From positions 3,355 through 55,104 of the forward strand of contig NZ_JAANNO010000017.1 in the NCBI RefSeq assembly GCF_011250645.1: a stretch of 51,750 nucleotides of DNA, given 5' to 3'. The notes below the pieces were generated by a model, which did no database searches, was not told the DNA's origin, and saw only the letters and a list, made by a program, of their open reading frames with translations. Origin of the DNA: Motilibacter aurantiacus (GTDB taxonomy: Bacteria > Actinomycetota > Actinomycetes > Motilibacterales > Motilibacteraceae). Of this stretch, positions 24,869 through 33,563 are shown in pieces; position 1 is the first letter of the stretch, and the number at the start of each line of letters is the position of its first letter. The position numbers were made by a program, and so were the translations under genes.

Positions 24869-26529
24869 GCGGCGGAGGGCTGGTCCGGTCCAGCAGCGTG
24901 ATGGTGGTCGGGACGGTCGCGTCCCGGCTGCTCGGCTTCGTCCGCTCGATCGTCATCGCCACGGCGATCGGCACCGCGCTGGTCGGCACGACCTACTCGG
25001 TGGCCAACACCGTGCCGAACATCGTCTACCTGCTGCTCATCGGCGGGGTGATCAACTCCGTGTTCGTGCCGCAGCTCGTCCGGTCGGCCAAGGAGGACCC
25101 GGACGGGGGGCAGGCCTACACGGACCGGCTGCTCACGCTGACCGCCCTCTGCCTGCTCGTCATCACGGTGGTCGCCACGCTCGCCGCCCCGTTGCTCATC
25201 GACGCCTACGCGTCGACGGGCTGGAGCAGCCGCGACAAGGCCGTCGCAGTGGCCTTCGCCTACTGGTGCCTGCCCCAGATCCTCTTCTACGGCGTCTACA
25301 CCATGCTCGGGCAGGTCCTGAACTCGCGACGCAGCTTCGGCCCGATGATGTGGGCCCCGGTGGCCAACAACATCGTCGTCATCGCGATGGCGCTGGCCTT
25401 CCTGGTCTTCGGCAGCGTCGACGTCGTCGACACGGACAGCCTCTCGACGGGGGAAATCGCGTTCCTGGGTGCGGGGACGACGATCGGCGTAGTAGTGCAG
25501 GCTCTGGTGCTGCTGCCGGCGCTGCGGGCGGCGGGCTACCGCTACCGCCCGCGCTTCGACTTCCGCGGCCACGGGCTCGGCCACGCGCTGAGCCTGGCCA
25601 AGTGGACCATCGGGTTCGTGCTGGTCAACCAGGCTTCCTACGTCGTGGTGACGCAGCTGGCCACCGGCGTGGACTCCGCCGCGAAGGAGGCCGGCATCGA
25701 CTACGGCGTCGGCTACAACGCATACCAGAACGCATACCTCTTCTTCATGCTTCCGCATTCGGTGATCACGGTCTCGGTCGTCACCGCGATGCTCCCGGCG
25801 ATGTCCGGGGCGGCGGCCGACGGCCGGGTCGGGGAGGTCCGCCGCCAGCTGTCACAAGGGCTGCGCCTCATCGGCACGGCGCTGGTGCCCGCCGCCGCCC
25901 TGCTGGTCCTCGTCGGTCCGGTGGTCACCACGGTGCTGTTCAGCGTCGGGGACAACCTCACGACCGACGCCGGCGCCTACATCGGGCTGCTCGTCGCCAC
26001 CTTCGCCCTCGGGCTGATCCCCTTCAGCGCGCACCACGTGCTGCTGCGGGCCTTCTACGCCTACGAGGACACCAGGACCCCGTTCAAGATCGCCTGCATC
26101 GTCACGGTGACCAACATCGTGCTGGCCCTCGCCGTCGTGCCCGCCCTGCCGGTGCGCTGGAAGACGGTCGGGCTGGCCGGCGCCTACGCCGCGACGTACT
26201 GGATCGCCCTCGCGGTGACGGCGGCGTCGGCCCGCCGCAGGCTCGACGGCATCGACGGCGCCCGGGTGGTGCGGACGTACGTGCGGCTGGTCCTCGCGGT
26301 GCTGGTGGCCGCCGCGGCCGGGGCGGCCGTGCTGGTGGCGCTGCGCTGGGCCATCGGGTCCGCGCTCCCGGCCGCCGTGGTGCAGACCCTCGCCGTCACC
26401 GTCGTGCTCGTCGCGGTCTTCGCGCTCGCCGCCCGCCGCATGCGGGTCAGCGAGCTGGATCAGCTGCTGGGCTCGTTGCCCGGGGGGCGGCGCGGCCGCC
26501 CGCAGGGCCGCGGCCGCCATCGGCGCTGA
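24865..26529 (+). CDS. murJ: Lipid II flippase MurJ
   Basis: Flips lipid-linked peptidoglycan precursor across the membrane. The 554-residue MviN/MurJ protein has about 14 transmembrane helices. It begins SSSVMVVGTVASRLLGFVRSIVIA and contains NTVPNIVYLLLIGGVINSVFVPQLV and the YGVYTMLGQVLNSRRSFGPMMWAPVANN region. Unlike mycobacterial MviN, it ends shortly after the last helix (about 25 basic residues) and has no fused kinase domain; that module is the next gene. GGAGGAG precedes the GTG at 24865, which overlaps the DUF6049 stop. Confidence 0.95.
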   Translation: MSGGGLVRSSSVMVVGTVASRLLGFVRSIVIATAIGTALVGTTYSVANTVPNIVYLLLIGGVINSVFVPQLVRSAKEDPDGGQAYTDRLLTLTALCLLVITVVATLAAPLLIDAYASTGWSSRDKAVAVAFAYWCLPQILFYGVYTMLGQVLNSRRSFGPMMWAPVANNIVVIAMALAFLVFGSVDVVDTDSLSTGEIAFLGAGTTIGVVVQALVLLPALRAAGYRYRPRFDFRGHGLGHALSLAKWTIGFVLVNQASYVVVTQLATGVDSAAKEAGIDYGVGYNAYQNAYLFFMLPHSVITVSVVTAMLPAMSGAAADGRVGEVRRQLSQGLRLIGTALVPAAALLVLVGPVVTTVLFSVGDNLTTDAGAYIGLLVATFALGLIPFSAHHVLLRAFYAYEDTRTPFKIACIVTVTNIVLALAVVPALPVRWKTVGLAGAYAATYWIALAVTAASARRRLDGIDGARVVRTYVRLVLAVLVAAAAGAAVLVALRWAIGSALPAAVVQTLAVTVVLVAVFALAARRMRVSELDQLLGSLPGGRRGRPQGRGRHRR

Positions 26530-26579
26530 TCGGGCAGCGACACCCGTCGCAGGACGCGGTCCCGGCGCGCCCCCGCGCC

Positions 26580-26585
26580 TAGCAT
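26580..26585 (+). promoter_or_regulatory. -10 element of a leaderless promoter for the pseudokinase gene
   Basis: TAGCAT ends 6 nt before GTG 26592. This spacing favours 26592 over the GTG at 26586. The gene therefore has its own promoter 50 bp after murJ. Confidence 0.55.
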
Positions 26586-26591
26586 GTGGCG

Positions 26592-28160
26592 GTGCGGCCG
26601 CCTGCCGTCCCGTCCGGGACCCTCGTCGCGGAGCGCTACCGCCTCGAGGACGCCCTGGGCGGCGAGGCCATGCCCACCGCCGCCGACGCGTCGTCGACGC
26701 ACGAGCCGCCCGCCCGGCCGGCCCGGCACCGGCGCCCCGACACTGCGCGCCGCTGGCGGGCCATCGACGAGGTGCTGGCGCGCCCGGTCGTCGTCCACCT
26801 GCTGCCGGCCGGCTCCGCGAGCGAGCGGCTGCTGCGCGGGGCCCGGGCGACCGCGTCCGTCGTCGACCCGCACGTCGTCCGGGTGCTCGACGTGCTCGAG
26901 CCGGCCGTCGCGTGGGGGCAGCCGGGCGCATCCTTCCCCGAGGGTCAGGCCCCTGCCGTCGTGGTCGTCGAGTGGGTCGAGGCCGACGGGCTCGACGCGG
27001 TGCTCGCCAGCGGGCCGCTCGCCGACGAGGCCGCCGGCCGGCTCGCCAGCGGGGTGGCCGAGGCGCTGCGCGCCGTCGAGGCGGCCGGCCTCCCCGTCCC
27101 CGCGCTGCGCCCGGCCGATGTGCTGCTGCCCGCCGAGGGCGGGACCCGCGTACGCCTCGACGCCCACTGGGCCGCGGCCGACCCGCGGGCGCACGCCGGG
27201 GGCTCGCCGACCGCCGCCCAGGTGTGCGGGGCGCTGCTCTACGCCGCCCTGACCGCCCGCTGGCCCGGGCCCGAGGACGTCGGGCTCGAACGCGCCCCGG
27301 CGGCCGACGGAGCCGCGTGGGCGCCCCGGCAGGTCAGGGCCGGGCTCTCCCCGGACCTGGACGACGTGGCCTGCCGGGCGCTGGGGCTGCCTCCGGGCCG
27401 GCGCGGGGCGCCCCCGCTGCGTTCGGCCGACGAGGTCGTCGCCGCGCTGCACACCATCCACGCGCCCGGCCTCGACGTGCCTGCCCTGCCCGCTGCAGGG
27501 CCGGCGCACGCCCCCGACCGGCCGAGCCGGTGGGTGCGTGCCCTGCGCCTGGCCCCGGCGGCCGTCCTCGCGGCCGGGCTGGCCCTGCTCGGCTGGCAGG
27601 TCGTGGACCTCGCCCGCTCGGACCCGCCGCCGGCCCCGCGACGGGCGGCGCCACCGGAGCCGTCACCCACCCCCACCCCGGTCCTGCTGCGCGCAGCCGG
27701 CGCCTCCGGGTTCGACCCGCTCGGTGACGGGGTCGAGGGGGTCGGCAGCCGGGCGGTCGACGGGGACCCGGACACGACGTGGGACACCGCGACGTACTTC
27801 CGCCGCCCGGACCTCGGCGGGCTCAAGCCCGGTGTCGGGCTCCTCGTCGACCTGGGAACGCCCGCCCGGGTCGCCCGGGTCGTGGCCGACCTGGCGCCCG
27901 GGGCCGACGTCGAGGTCTTCCTCTTCGCCGAGGAGCCGCCCGCGCAGGAGCCCGTCGATGAGCCGGTGGCCGCCGTGACGGGCGCCGGCGAGCGGCTCAC
28001 GGTCGAGGTCGCGGGCTCGCCCCCGGCCCGCTACGTCCTGCTATGGCTGACCCGGCTGCCTCCCGCCGCCGAGGACCCGACGAACTACCGGGGCGTCGTC
28101 CGCGAGGTGACCGTGACCGGCTGGCCCGTCGCCGCCGGGGCGAGCGGGCCGCCGGGCTGA
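26592..28160 (+). CDS. Membrane pseudokinase with discoidin-like ectodomain (MviN-associated module)
   Basis: The 522-residue protein has a cytoplasmic kinase-like domain (about 1-300), one membrane helix (about 317-340), a Pro-rich stalk and an extracellular discoidin/F5-8C-like domain (about 365-515, SRAVDGDPDTTWDTATYF, GVGLLVDLG). The kinase motifs are degenerate. The ATP-lysine strand reads VVVHLLPAG (K to H), the HRD loop reads ALRPADVLL and no DFG is visible. It should therefore bind and not phosphorylate. In mycobacteria the equivalent domain is fused to MviN/MurJ and, when phosphorylated, binds FhaA to control lipid II flow. Here it is a separate gene next to murJ, so it probably partners with MurJ in trans. 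Confidence 0.85.
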   Translation: MRPPAVPSGTLVAERYRLEDALGGEAMPTAADASSTHEPPARPARHRRPDTARRWRAIDEVLARPVVVHLLPAGSASERLLRGARATASVVDPHVVRVLDVLEPAVAWGQPGASFPEGQAPAVVVVEWVEADGLDAVLASGPLADEAAGRLASGVAEALRAVEAAGLPVPALRPADVLLPAEGGTRVRLDAHWAAADPRAHAGGSPTAAQVCGALLYAALTARWPGPEDVGLERAPAADGAAWAPRQVRAGLSPDLDDVACRALGLPPGRRGAPPLRSADEVVAALHTIHAPGLDVPALPAAGPAHAPDRPSRWVRALRLAPAAVLAAGLALLGWQVVDLARSDPPPAPRRAAPPEPSPTPTPVLLRAAGASGFDPLGDGVEGVGSRAVDGDPDTTWDTATYFRRPDLGGLKPGVGLLVDLGTPARVARVVADLAPGADVEVFLFAEEPPAQEPVDEPVAAVTGAGERLTVEVAGSPPARYVLLWLTRLPPAAEDPTNYRGVVREVTVTGWPVAAGASGPPG

Positions 28161-28230
28161 GCGTTCCGCCGAAGGCGGGTGCCGAGCAGGCGCCGCCCTG
28201 GTGGGATGGGGCAGACGAGAGGAGGCGGCC

Positions 28231-28929
28231 GTGGGCCCCGGCAACACCCCCGGCAGCAGCCCGGACGACGTCCTCGACGCACCCAGCGACCGGGAGCTGC
28301 TCGACCGGCACCGTCAGGGCGACCCGGACGCCTTCGGCGAGGTCGTCCGCCGGCACCGCAACCGGCTCTGGGCGGTCGCGCTGCGCACCGCCGGCGACCC
28401 GGAGGAGGCCGCCGACGCGCTGCAGGACGCCCTGGTGTCCGCCTTCCGCGCCGGGCGCGGATCGAGCGCGAGCGGCTACCGCGGGGAAGCCGCGGTCACG
28501 ACCTGGCTGCACCGGGTCGTCGTGAACGCCTGCCTGGACCGGGCGCGCCGCCGCCGGGCCCGCGACACCGTCCCGCTCCCCACGGCGGAGAGCGGCGAGG
28601 ACCTCGTCCCCGCGCCCGGAGACCCGGTGGGGGCGCGCGAGGACGCGGTCGACATCGCCACCGCGCTGGCGACCCTCCCACCGGACCAGCGGGCCGCCAT
28701 CGTGCTGGTCGACGTGCAGGGCATCGCCGTCCGCGACGCGGCCGAGCTGCTCGGCGTCGCGGAGGGGACGGTGAAGAGCCGGTGCTCGCGCGGGCGGGCC
28801 CGGCTCGCCGTGCTGCTGGCGCCGGGCCGGAGCGCGGACGCCGGACCGGGCAGGGACGGAACGACGGCACCACCCGCCGCGTCCCAGAGAAGCACGAGCG
28901 ACCACGTCGAGGAGGAGAGGGCCAGGTGA
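28231..28929 (+). CDS. sigM: ECF sigma factor SigM
   Basis: Group 4 sigma factor directing RNA polymerase to stress promoters. The 232-residue product has region 2 (about 28-105: DPDAFGEVVRRHRNRLWAVALR, DALQDALVSAF, TWLHRVVVNACLDRARRRR). Region 4 (about 140-195: LPPDQRAAIVLVDVQGIAV, AELLGVAEGTVKSRCSRGRARL) has an intact helix-turn-helix. AGGAGG is upstream of GTG 28231; a GTG at 28201 is less likely. The C-terminal 35 residues are disordered. It overlaps its anti-sigma gene by GTGA. The sigM-antisigma-trxB-trxA-cwlM order is the same as in Mycobacterium, which supports the name. Confidence 0.9.
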   Translation: MGPGNTPGSSPDDVLDAPSDRELLDRHRQGDPDAFGEVVRRHRNRLWAVALRTAGDPEEAADALQDALVSAFRAGRGSSASGYRGEAAVTTWLHRVVVNACLDRARRRRARDTVPLPTAESGEDLVPAPGDPVGAREDAVDIATALATLPPDQRAAIVLVDVQGIAVRDAAELLGVAEGTVKSRCSRGRARLAVLLAPGRSADAGPGRDGTTAPPAASQRSTSDHVEEERAR

Positions 28930-29873
28930 CGACCGAACGACGGCCCGGGCACCTGGGCCTGAACGACCTCGCCGACCTCGACGCCGGGCTGCTCGAGGCG
29001 GAGCAGGCGGCGTACGCCTCGTCCCACCTGGCCGGCTGCGCGACGTGCCGGCAGCGACAGGAGCAGCTGGCCGCGGTCGACACGGGGCTGCACGCGCTGG
29101 GCGCCGAGGTGGAGATGCCGCCCGGCGTGGCCGCCCGCCTCGACGCGGCGCTCGCCGCCGAGGCCGCGGGCCCGCTCGCGGGCGAGGAGCCGGCCGCGGT
29201 CCCGCTGCAGGCCCGAGGGCGGCACCGCGCGGCCGGCCGGACAGGGACGGCGCGCCCGGGCCGCCCACGGCCCTCCCGGCAGCGGGTCGGCGCGCTGGCC
29301 GCCGCCGCGGGCGTGGCCGCCGTCGCCGTGCTCGCCCTCGGGACCGTGCTCTCGCCGGGCGGCGGCGGCAGCGACGACGCGGGCTCGGCGGTCGCCCCGC
29401 AGACGCAGGCCCAGCTCAAGGCCGATCAGGAGGCACGTGCCACCGGGCCCGCCGGGACGCTCGCCGCGCCGGGCGCGCCGAGCGCAGCGGCGGGCACGGC
29501 GCCCGACGGCCCGCGCGACTCGGCGGGGGGTGGGGAGGACGTGGCCGCCGCGGTGCCCGGACCGGCGCCGCTCGGCCGCACGACCGTCTCGGGCGCCGCC
29601 TACACCGAGCAGCGCGTACGCCGGCTGGCCCCGCAGCTCGCCGCCGGCACCCTGCCGGAGGCGGCCCTGCGCCGCGCCCCGTCCGCCGAGTGCGTCGCCA
29701 TGCTCACCGCCGGGAACGCCGTGGTCGCGGTCGACGAGGGGACGTGGCAGGGCCGTCCCGCGCTCCTCGTCGTGACCCGGTCCTCCGGCGGGCTGGCCGG
29801 GACGGTCGTCGCCGCCCCGTGCACCCCGTCGGCCGTACGCACTCCGTTGCTGAGCGTGCCGATCGACCAGTGA
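28926..29873 (+). CDS. Anti-sigma factor for SigM (zinc-binding, single-pass membrane)
   Basis: The 315-residue protein has a short cytoplasmic anti-sigma domain with the ZAS motif HLAGCATC (HxxxCxxC, about 33-41). One transmembrane helix lies in the middle (about 122-139, VGALAAAAGVAAVAVLALGTVL). A long Gly/Ala-rich linker and an extracytoplasmic C-terminal domain (about 220-315) follow. It is translationally coupled to sigM, so it should hold SigM at the membrane until a redox or envelope signal releases it; zinc and thiols suggest redox sensing. Confidence 0.85.
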   Translation: MTTERRPGHLGLNDLADLDAGLLEAEQAAYASSHLAGCATCRQRQEQLAAVDTGLHALGAEVEMPPGVAARLDAALAAEAAGPLAGEEPAAVPLQARGRHRAAGRTGTARPGRPRPSRQRVGALAAAAGVAAVAVLALGTVLSPGGGGSDDAGSAVAPQTQAQLKADQEARATGPAGTLAAPGAPSAAAGTAPDGPRDSAGGGEDVAAAVPGPAPLGRTTVSGAAYTEQRVRRLAPQLAAGTLPEAALRRAPSAECVAMLTAGNAVVAVDEGTWQGRPALLVVTRSSGGLAGTVVAAPCTPSAVRTPLLSVPIDQ

Positions 29874-30017
29874 TCCCGTCACCACGCCGTGCGGGAGCGC
29901 GCACCCCCGGGAATGCTCCAGCCCTACGATCAGTTCGAGCAAGAGCCTCCCGGCGACGCCGTGGGGCCCGTTCCGCGGCGTGGCCGCGGCGCGAGGACGA
30001 ACGAGGGGCGGAAGACT

Positions 30018-30995
30018 GTGGGCGACGTGCGGGACGTCATCATCATCGGGTCGGGCCCGTCCGGCTACACGGCCGCGATCTACGCGGCCCGCGCCGGGCT
30101 GAAGCCCCTCGTGCTCGAGGGCGCCGTGACCCAGGGCGGCGCGCTGATGAACACGACCGAGGTCGAGAACTACCCCGGCTTCCCCGACGGGGTGCAGGGC
30201 CCGGACCTGATGCAGATGCTGCAGAAGCAGGCCGAGCGGTTCGGCGCCGAGCTCAAGCTCGAGGACGCCGTCTCGGTCGACCTCACCGGGCAGATCAAGA
30301 CCGTCGTGGACGGCGAGGGCCTCGAGCACCGGGCGCGCGCGGTCATCCTCGCCACCGGTTCCGGCTACCGGGAGATCGGGCTGGCCAACGAGAAGCGGCT
30401 CTCCGGGCACGGCGTGTCCTGGTGTGCCACGTGTGACGGGTTCTTCTTCAAGGACCAGGACATCGTGGTCGTGGGCGGCGGCGACTCCGCGATGGAGGAG
30501 GCGACGTTCCTCACCCGCTTCGCGCGCACCGTGACGCTCGTGCACCGGCGGTCCGAGCTGCGGGCCAGCAAGATCATGCAGGAGCGGGCGCGCAGCAACG
30601 AGAAGATCGTGTGGGCGCTCAACTCCGAGGTCGTGGACATCCTGGGCGAGGACAAGGTCTCGGGCGTGCGGCTGCGCGACACCCAGACCGGCGCCGAGCG
30701 CACCCTCGACGTCACCGGCGTGTTCGTCGCGATCGGCCACGACCCGCGGAGCGAGCTGCTGCGCGGCCAGGTCCGCCTCGACGAGGACGGCTACGTCCTG
30801 GTCGAGGGCCGGTCCACCCGGACCAACCTGCCCGGCGTCTTCGCCTGCGGCGACCTCGTCGACCACACCTACCGCCAGGCGATCACGGCCGCCGGCTCCG
30901 GCTGTGCCGCCGCGCTGGACGCCGAGCGCTACCTGACGTCCCTCGAGGACGCCGAGCTGACCGGTGACCCGGCGCAGGCCGTCGTCACCTTCTGA
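30018..30995 (+). CDS. trxB: Thioredoxin-disulfide reductase
   Basis: NADPH-dependent flavoenzyme that reduces thioredoxin. The 325-residue protein has FAD-binding [20 protein letters not shown] (8-27), the redox motif CATC (C136, C139), NADPH-binding [13 protein letters not shown] (about 150-162) and the C-terminal [23 protein letters not shown]. The GTG at 30018 was chosen; a longer frame from 29889 lacks homology in its first 43 residues. It is preceded by a 144-bp gap with a possible -10 TACGAT at 29925, and trxA follows after 34 bp. Confidence 0.96.
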   Translation: MGDVRDVIIIGSGPSGYTAAIYAARAGLKPLVLEGAVTQGGALMNTTEVENYPGFPDGVQGPDLMQMLQKQAERFGAELKLEDAVSVDLTGQIKTVVDGEGLEHRARAVILATGSGYREIGLANEKRLSGHGVSWCATCDGFFFKDQDIVVVGGGDSAMEEATFLTRFARTVTLVHRRSELRASKIMQERARSNEKIVWALNSEVVDILGEDKVSGVRLRDTQTGAERTLDVTGVFVAIGHDPRSELLRGQVRLDEDGYVLVEGRSTRTNLPGVFACGDLVDHTYRQAITAAGSGCAAALDAERYLTSLEDAELTGDPAQAVVTF

Positions 30996-31029
30996 GCCCG
31001 CTTCCGCACATTCCTTCTGGAGGACTCCT

Positions 31030-31356
31030 ATGGGCAACGCCACGAAGACCGTCACCGACGCGTCCTTCGCCACCGACGTACTCGGCAGCGACAAGCCGGT
31101 GCTCGTCGACTTCTGGGCCGAGTGGTGCGGGCCGTGCCGCCAGGTCGCCCCGATCCTCGAGGAGATCGCGACGGAGTACGCCGACAAGATCGAGGTCGTC
31201 AAGCTCAACATCGACGAGAACCCTGCGATCGCGGCGCAGTACGGGATCGTCTCGATCCCGACGATGAACGTCTACGCCGGCGGCGAGGTCGTCAAGACCA
31301 TCGTGGGGGCGAAGCCGAAGCGCCTGCTCCTCAAGGACCTCGAGGGCGTCATCTGA
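31030..31356 (+). CDS. trxA: Thioredoxin
   Basis: General protein-disulfide reductant. The 108-residue thioredoxin fold has the active site WCGPC (C33, C36) in LVDFWAEWCGPCRQVAPIL, and a cis-proline SIPTMNVYAGG (about 76-86). GGAGGA 6-7 nt before the ATG gives the start. It sits 34 bp after trxB, as in the mycobacterial trxB-trxC pair, and is followed by a terminator. Confidence 0.97.
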   Translation: MGNATKTVTDASFATDVLGSDKPVLVDFWAEWCGPCRQVAPILEEIATEYADKIEVVKLNIDENPAIAAQYGIVSIPTMNVYAGGEVVKTIVGAKPKRLLLKDLEGVI

Positions 31357-31372
31357 CCTCCCCCTGTGCCCG

Positions 31373-31404
31373 CGGCGCCTCTTCCCTGGGGGGAAGGGGC
31401 GCCG
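31373..31404 (+). terminator. Terminator after trxA
   Basis: A 14-bp inverted repeat (31373-31386 with 31391-31404) has one wobble pair and a 4-nt loop, 16 nt after the trxA stop. It is followed by TCGTCTGTG. Confidence 0.75.
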
Positions 31405-31550
31405 TCGTCTGTGCGGCGCTGCCGCCCGCAGGCGGCCGCTGACGCCCGTTCCGGCAGCACTGCGTACGCAGATGTGCGCCGGTAGTGCGCGCCGCCGAAC
31501 GGTCGCGCGACCGCGGCGTGTGCACCCCGAGGACCCCTGCTGCCCCCGGT

Positions 31551-31556
31551 TAGGAT
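31551..31556 (+). promoter_or_regulatory. Candidate -10 for cwlM
   Basis: TAGGAT lies 51 nt before the cwlM ATG at 31608, giving a leader of about 45 nt. An in-frame ATG at 31578 is the alternative start. Confidence 0.4.
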
Positions 31557-31607
31557 GCCGCTTTCCCCCGCAGGCACATGCCTTCGGCGAGACCTTCGGA
31601 GCCGTGT

Positions 31608-32780
31608 ATGAGTTCGCTGCTGCGTCTGGGGAGCACGGGGCCGGCGGTCGCCGAGATCCGGCACAAGCTCACCCTGCTGGGCCTCCTCTCCGACACCGGG
31701 GCCCCGGCCCCCGGCGCCGAGGGCCGGCTGGCGGACCTCGAGTCCGCCCGCTTCGACGGCGCGGTCGACGCCGCGGTCCGCGCGTTCCAGCAGCAGCGCG
31801 GCGTCACGGTCGACGGGATCGTCGGCCCGCAGACCTACCGCGCCCTGGACGAGGCGCGGTGGCGGCTCGGGGACCGCATCCTGACCCACGCCGTCAGCCA
31901 CCTGCTCGCCGGCGACGACGTCGTGACCCTGCAGCAGCGCCTGCTCGAGCTCGGGTTCGACTGCGGCCGTGTCGACGGCATCTTCGGACGGCGCACCGAG
32001 GCCGCCCTGCGGGAGTTCCAGCGCAACGTCGGGCTCGTCCCCGACGGCACGTGCGGGCCCAAGACGTTCAAGGCGCTCGACCGGCTCAGCCGCACGGTCC
32101 GCGGGGGACGGCCGGACGCGCTGCGAGAGGACCTCGACATCGCGGCGCGCGGCCCCCGGCTCTCCGGGAAGGTCGTCGTCATCGACCCGGGCCACGGCGG
32201 TGCCGACCGCGGCGCCTCCGCCGGTGCACTGGACGAGGCGACCGTGGTCGAGGACCTCGCGGCGCGCATCGAGGGCCGGCTCACCGCCACCGGAGTGGTG
32301 GCCTACCTCTCCCGCGGCGTCGACTGGGAGGTCGACGAGGCGGGCCGGGCGGCGTTCGCGAACGGGCTGCAGGCCGACCTGCTCATCTCGCTCCACGTGG
32401 ACTCCGCGCGCAACCCGCTGGCGTCCGGCGTCGCGACCTACTACTACGGCGTCGCCCACGGCGGCTCGTTCTCCGCCGTCGGCGAGCGCTTCGCCGGGCT
32501 CGTGCAGCGCGAGATCGTCGCCCGCACCGACCTGCTCGACTGCCGCGCCCACGCGAAGACCTGGGACCTGCTGCGGCTCACGCGCATGCCGGCGGTCCGC
32601 ATCGAGGTCGGCTACCTCAGCAACCCGGGCGACGCGGCCCGGCTCTCCGACCCCGCCTTCCGCGACGCCGTGGCCGAAGCCGTCGTGGTCGCCGTCCAGC
32701 GCCTCTACCTGGCGCAGGAGGACGACGCCCCGACCGGCACCCTCCGCCTGGACGAGCTGCTCGGCTCCGCCTCCGCCTGA
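31608..32780 (+). CDS. cwlM: CwlM-like N-acetylmuramoyl-L-alanine amidase with two peptidoglycan-binding domains
   Basis: The 390-residue protein has two PG_binding_1 repeats (about 1-80, AVRAFQQQRGVTVDGIVGPQT, and 88-160, ALREFQRNVGLVPDGTCGPKT) and a C-terminal Amidase_3 domain (about 178-370). No signal peptide is visible, matching cytoplasmic CwlM. In mycobacteria CwlM is catalytically dead and, when phosphorylated, activates MurA and interacts with MurJ. Here the amidase ligand residues appear retained: His in IDPGHGG, Glu in EATVVED, His in SLHVDS and Glu in IEVGYLSNPGDA. GGAG lies upstream of the ATG at 31608. It is convergent with the GNAT gene, 15 bp apart. Confidence 0.9.
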   Translation: MSSLLRLGSTGPAVAEIRHKLTLLGLLSDTGAPAPGAEGRLADLESARFDGAVDAAVRAFQQQRGVTVDGIVGPQTYRALDEARWRLGDRILTHAVSHLLAGDDVVTLQQRLLELGFDCGRVDGIFGRRTEAALREFQRNVGLVPDGTCGPKTFKALDRLSRTVRGGRPDALREDLDIAARGPRLSGKVVVIDPGHGGADRGASAGALDEATVVEDLAARIEGRLTATGVVAYLSRGVDWEVDEAGRAAFANGLQADLLISLHVDSARNPLASGVATYYYGVAHGGSFSAVGERFAGLVQREIVARTDLLDCRAHAKTWDLLRLTRMPAVRIEVGYLSNPGDAARLSDPAFRDAVAEAVVVAVQRLYLAQEDDAPTGTLRLDELLGSASA

Positions 32781-32795
32781 GCGGGGGGCGCCCCG

Positions 32796-33413
32796 CTAGA
32801 CGGGGCGGAAGGCCGGCTCCGGCGCCATCGACCCGAGCAGCCGCTCCAGAGCCACTTCGACGTCCTCGCGCCACGAGAGCGCGTTGCGCAGCTCCAGGCG
32901 CAGCCGGGGGAAGCGCGGGTGCGGGCGGACCGTCTTGAACCCGACCGACAGCAGGAAGTCGGCGGGGATCAGGCAGTGCGGCCCCTCGTGACGGGCGTCC
33001 CCGAACGCCTCGATCGCGCGTACGCCGCGGCGGGCCACGTCCTTGGCCACCCCCTGCACGAGCATCCGGCCCAGCCCCCCGCCACTGAACTCCGGCAGCA
33101 CGAAGGCCGAGGCCAGCAGCACCGCGTCGGCCGAGACGGGCGAGGTCGGGAAGGCCACGGAGCGCGGGACGTAGGCGGGCGGGGCGTACAGCGCGAACCC
33201 GGCCGGGACCGAGTCGACGTACAGGATCTTCCCGCAGGAGCCCCACTCGAGCAGCGCCGCGGACACCCATGCCTCCTTCTCCAGCCCGGTGTCCCCCGAG
33301 TGGACGGCACGCTCGGCGGCCACCGGGTCCAGCTCCCAGAAGACGCAAGACCGGCAGCGCAGCGGCAGGTCGTCGAGGTTGTCCAGCGTGACGGCGACGA
33401 GGCGACGGGACAT
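32796..33413 (-). CDS. GNAT family N-acetyltransferase
   Basis: The 205-residue protein has a GNAT core: acceptor-side LYVDSVPAGFALYAPP (about 64-79), beta4 VLLASAFVLPEFSGGGLGRML (about 98-118, with the acetyl-CoA pyrophosphate loop GGGLG) and AIEAFGD. An N-terminal CRSCVFWE is notable, with Cys close to the start. It is the counterpart of the mycobacterial gene between cwlM and parB, whose acceptor is unknown. GGGAGGTGA precedes the ATG. It is 150 bp downstream of parB and may share its transcript. Confidence 0.85.
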   Translation of the reverse strand: MSRRLVAVTLDNLDDLPLRCRSCVFWELDPVAAERAVHSGDTGLEKEAWVSAALLEWGSCGKILYVDSVPAGFALYAPPAYVPRSVAFPTSPVSADAVLLASAFVLPEFSGGGLGRMLVQGVAKDVARRGVRAIEAFGDARHEGPHCLIPADFLLSVGFKTVRPHPRFPRLRLELRNALSWREDVEVALERLLGSMAPEPAFRPV

Positions 33414-33563
33414 CGGCTCACCTCCCCCCGACGAGCGGGAGGACAGGGCAGGCGGTGACCGACGAGCCCGTGGCCATGGTGCGCAGTACGTACGTCATCG
33501 ACGAAAGCACTCCGTCCGTCCAGCTCGCGCGCGCCCGCCGCAGCAGCGGACACGCGCCCCTTC

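Noticed and set aside
26584-26586. ATG just before the pseudokinase gene
   Set aside because: It is out of frame and overlaps the -10 element TAGCAT; GTG 26592 fits the leaderless spacing.
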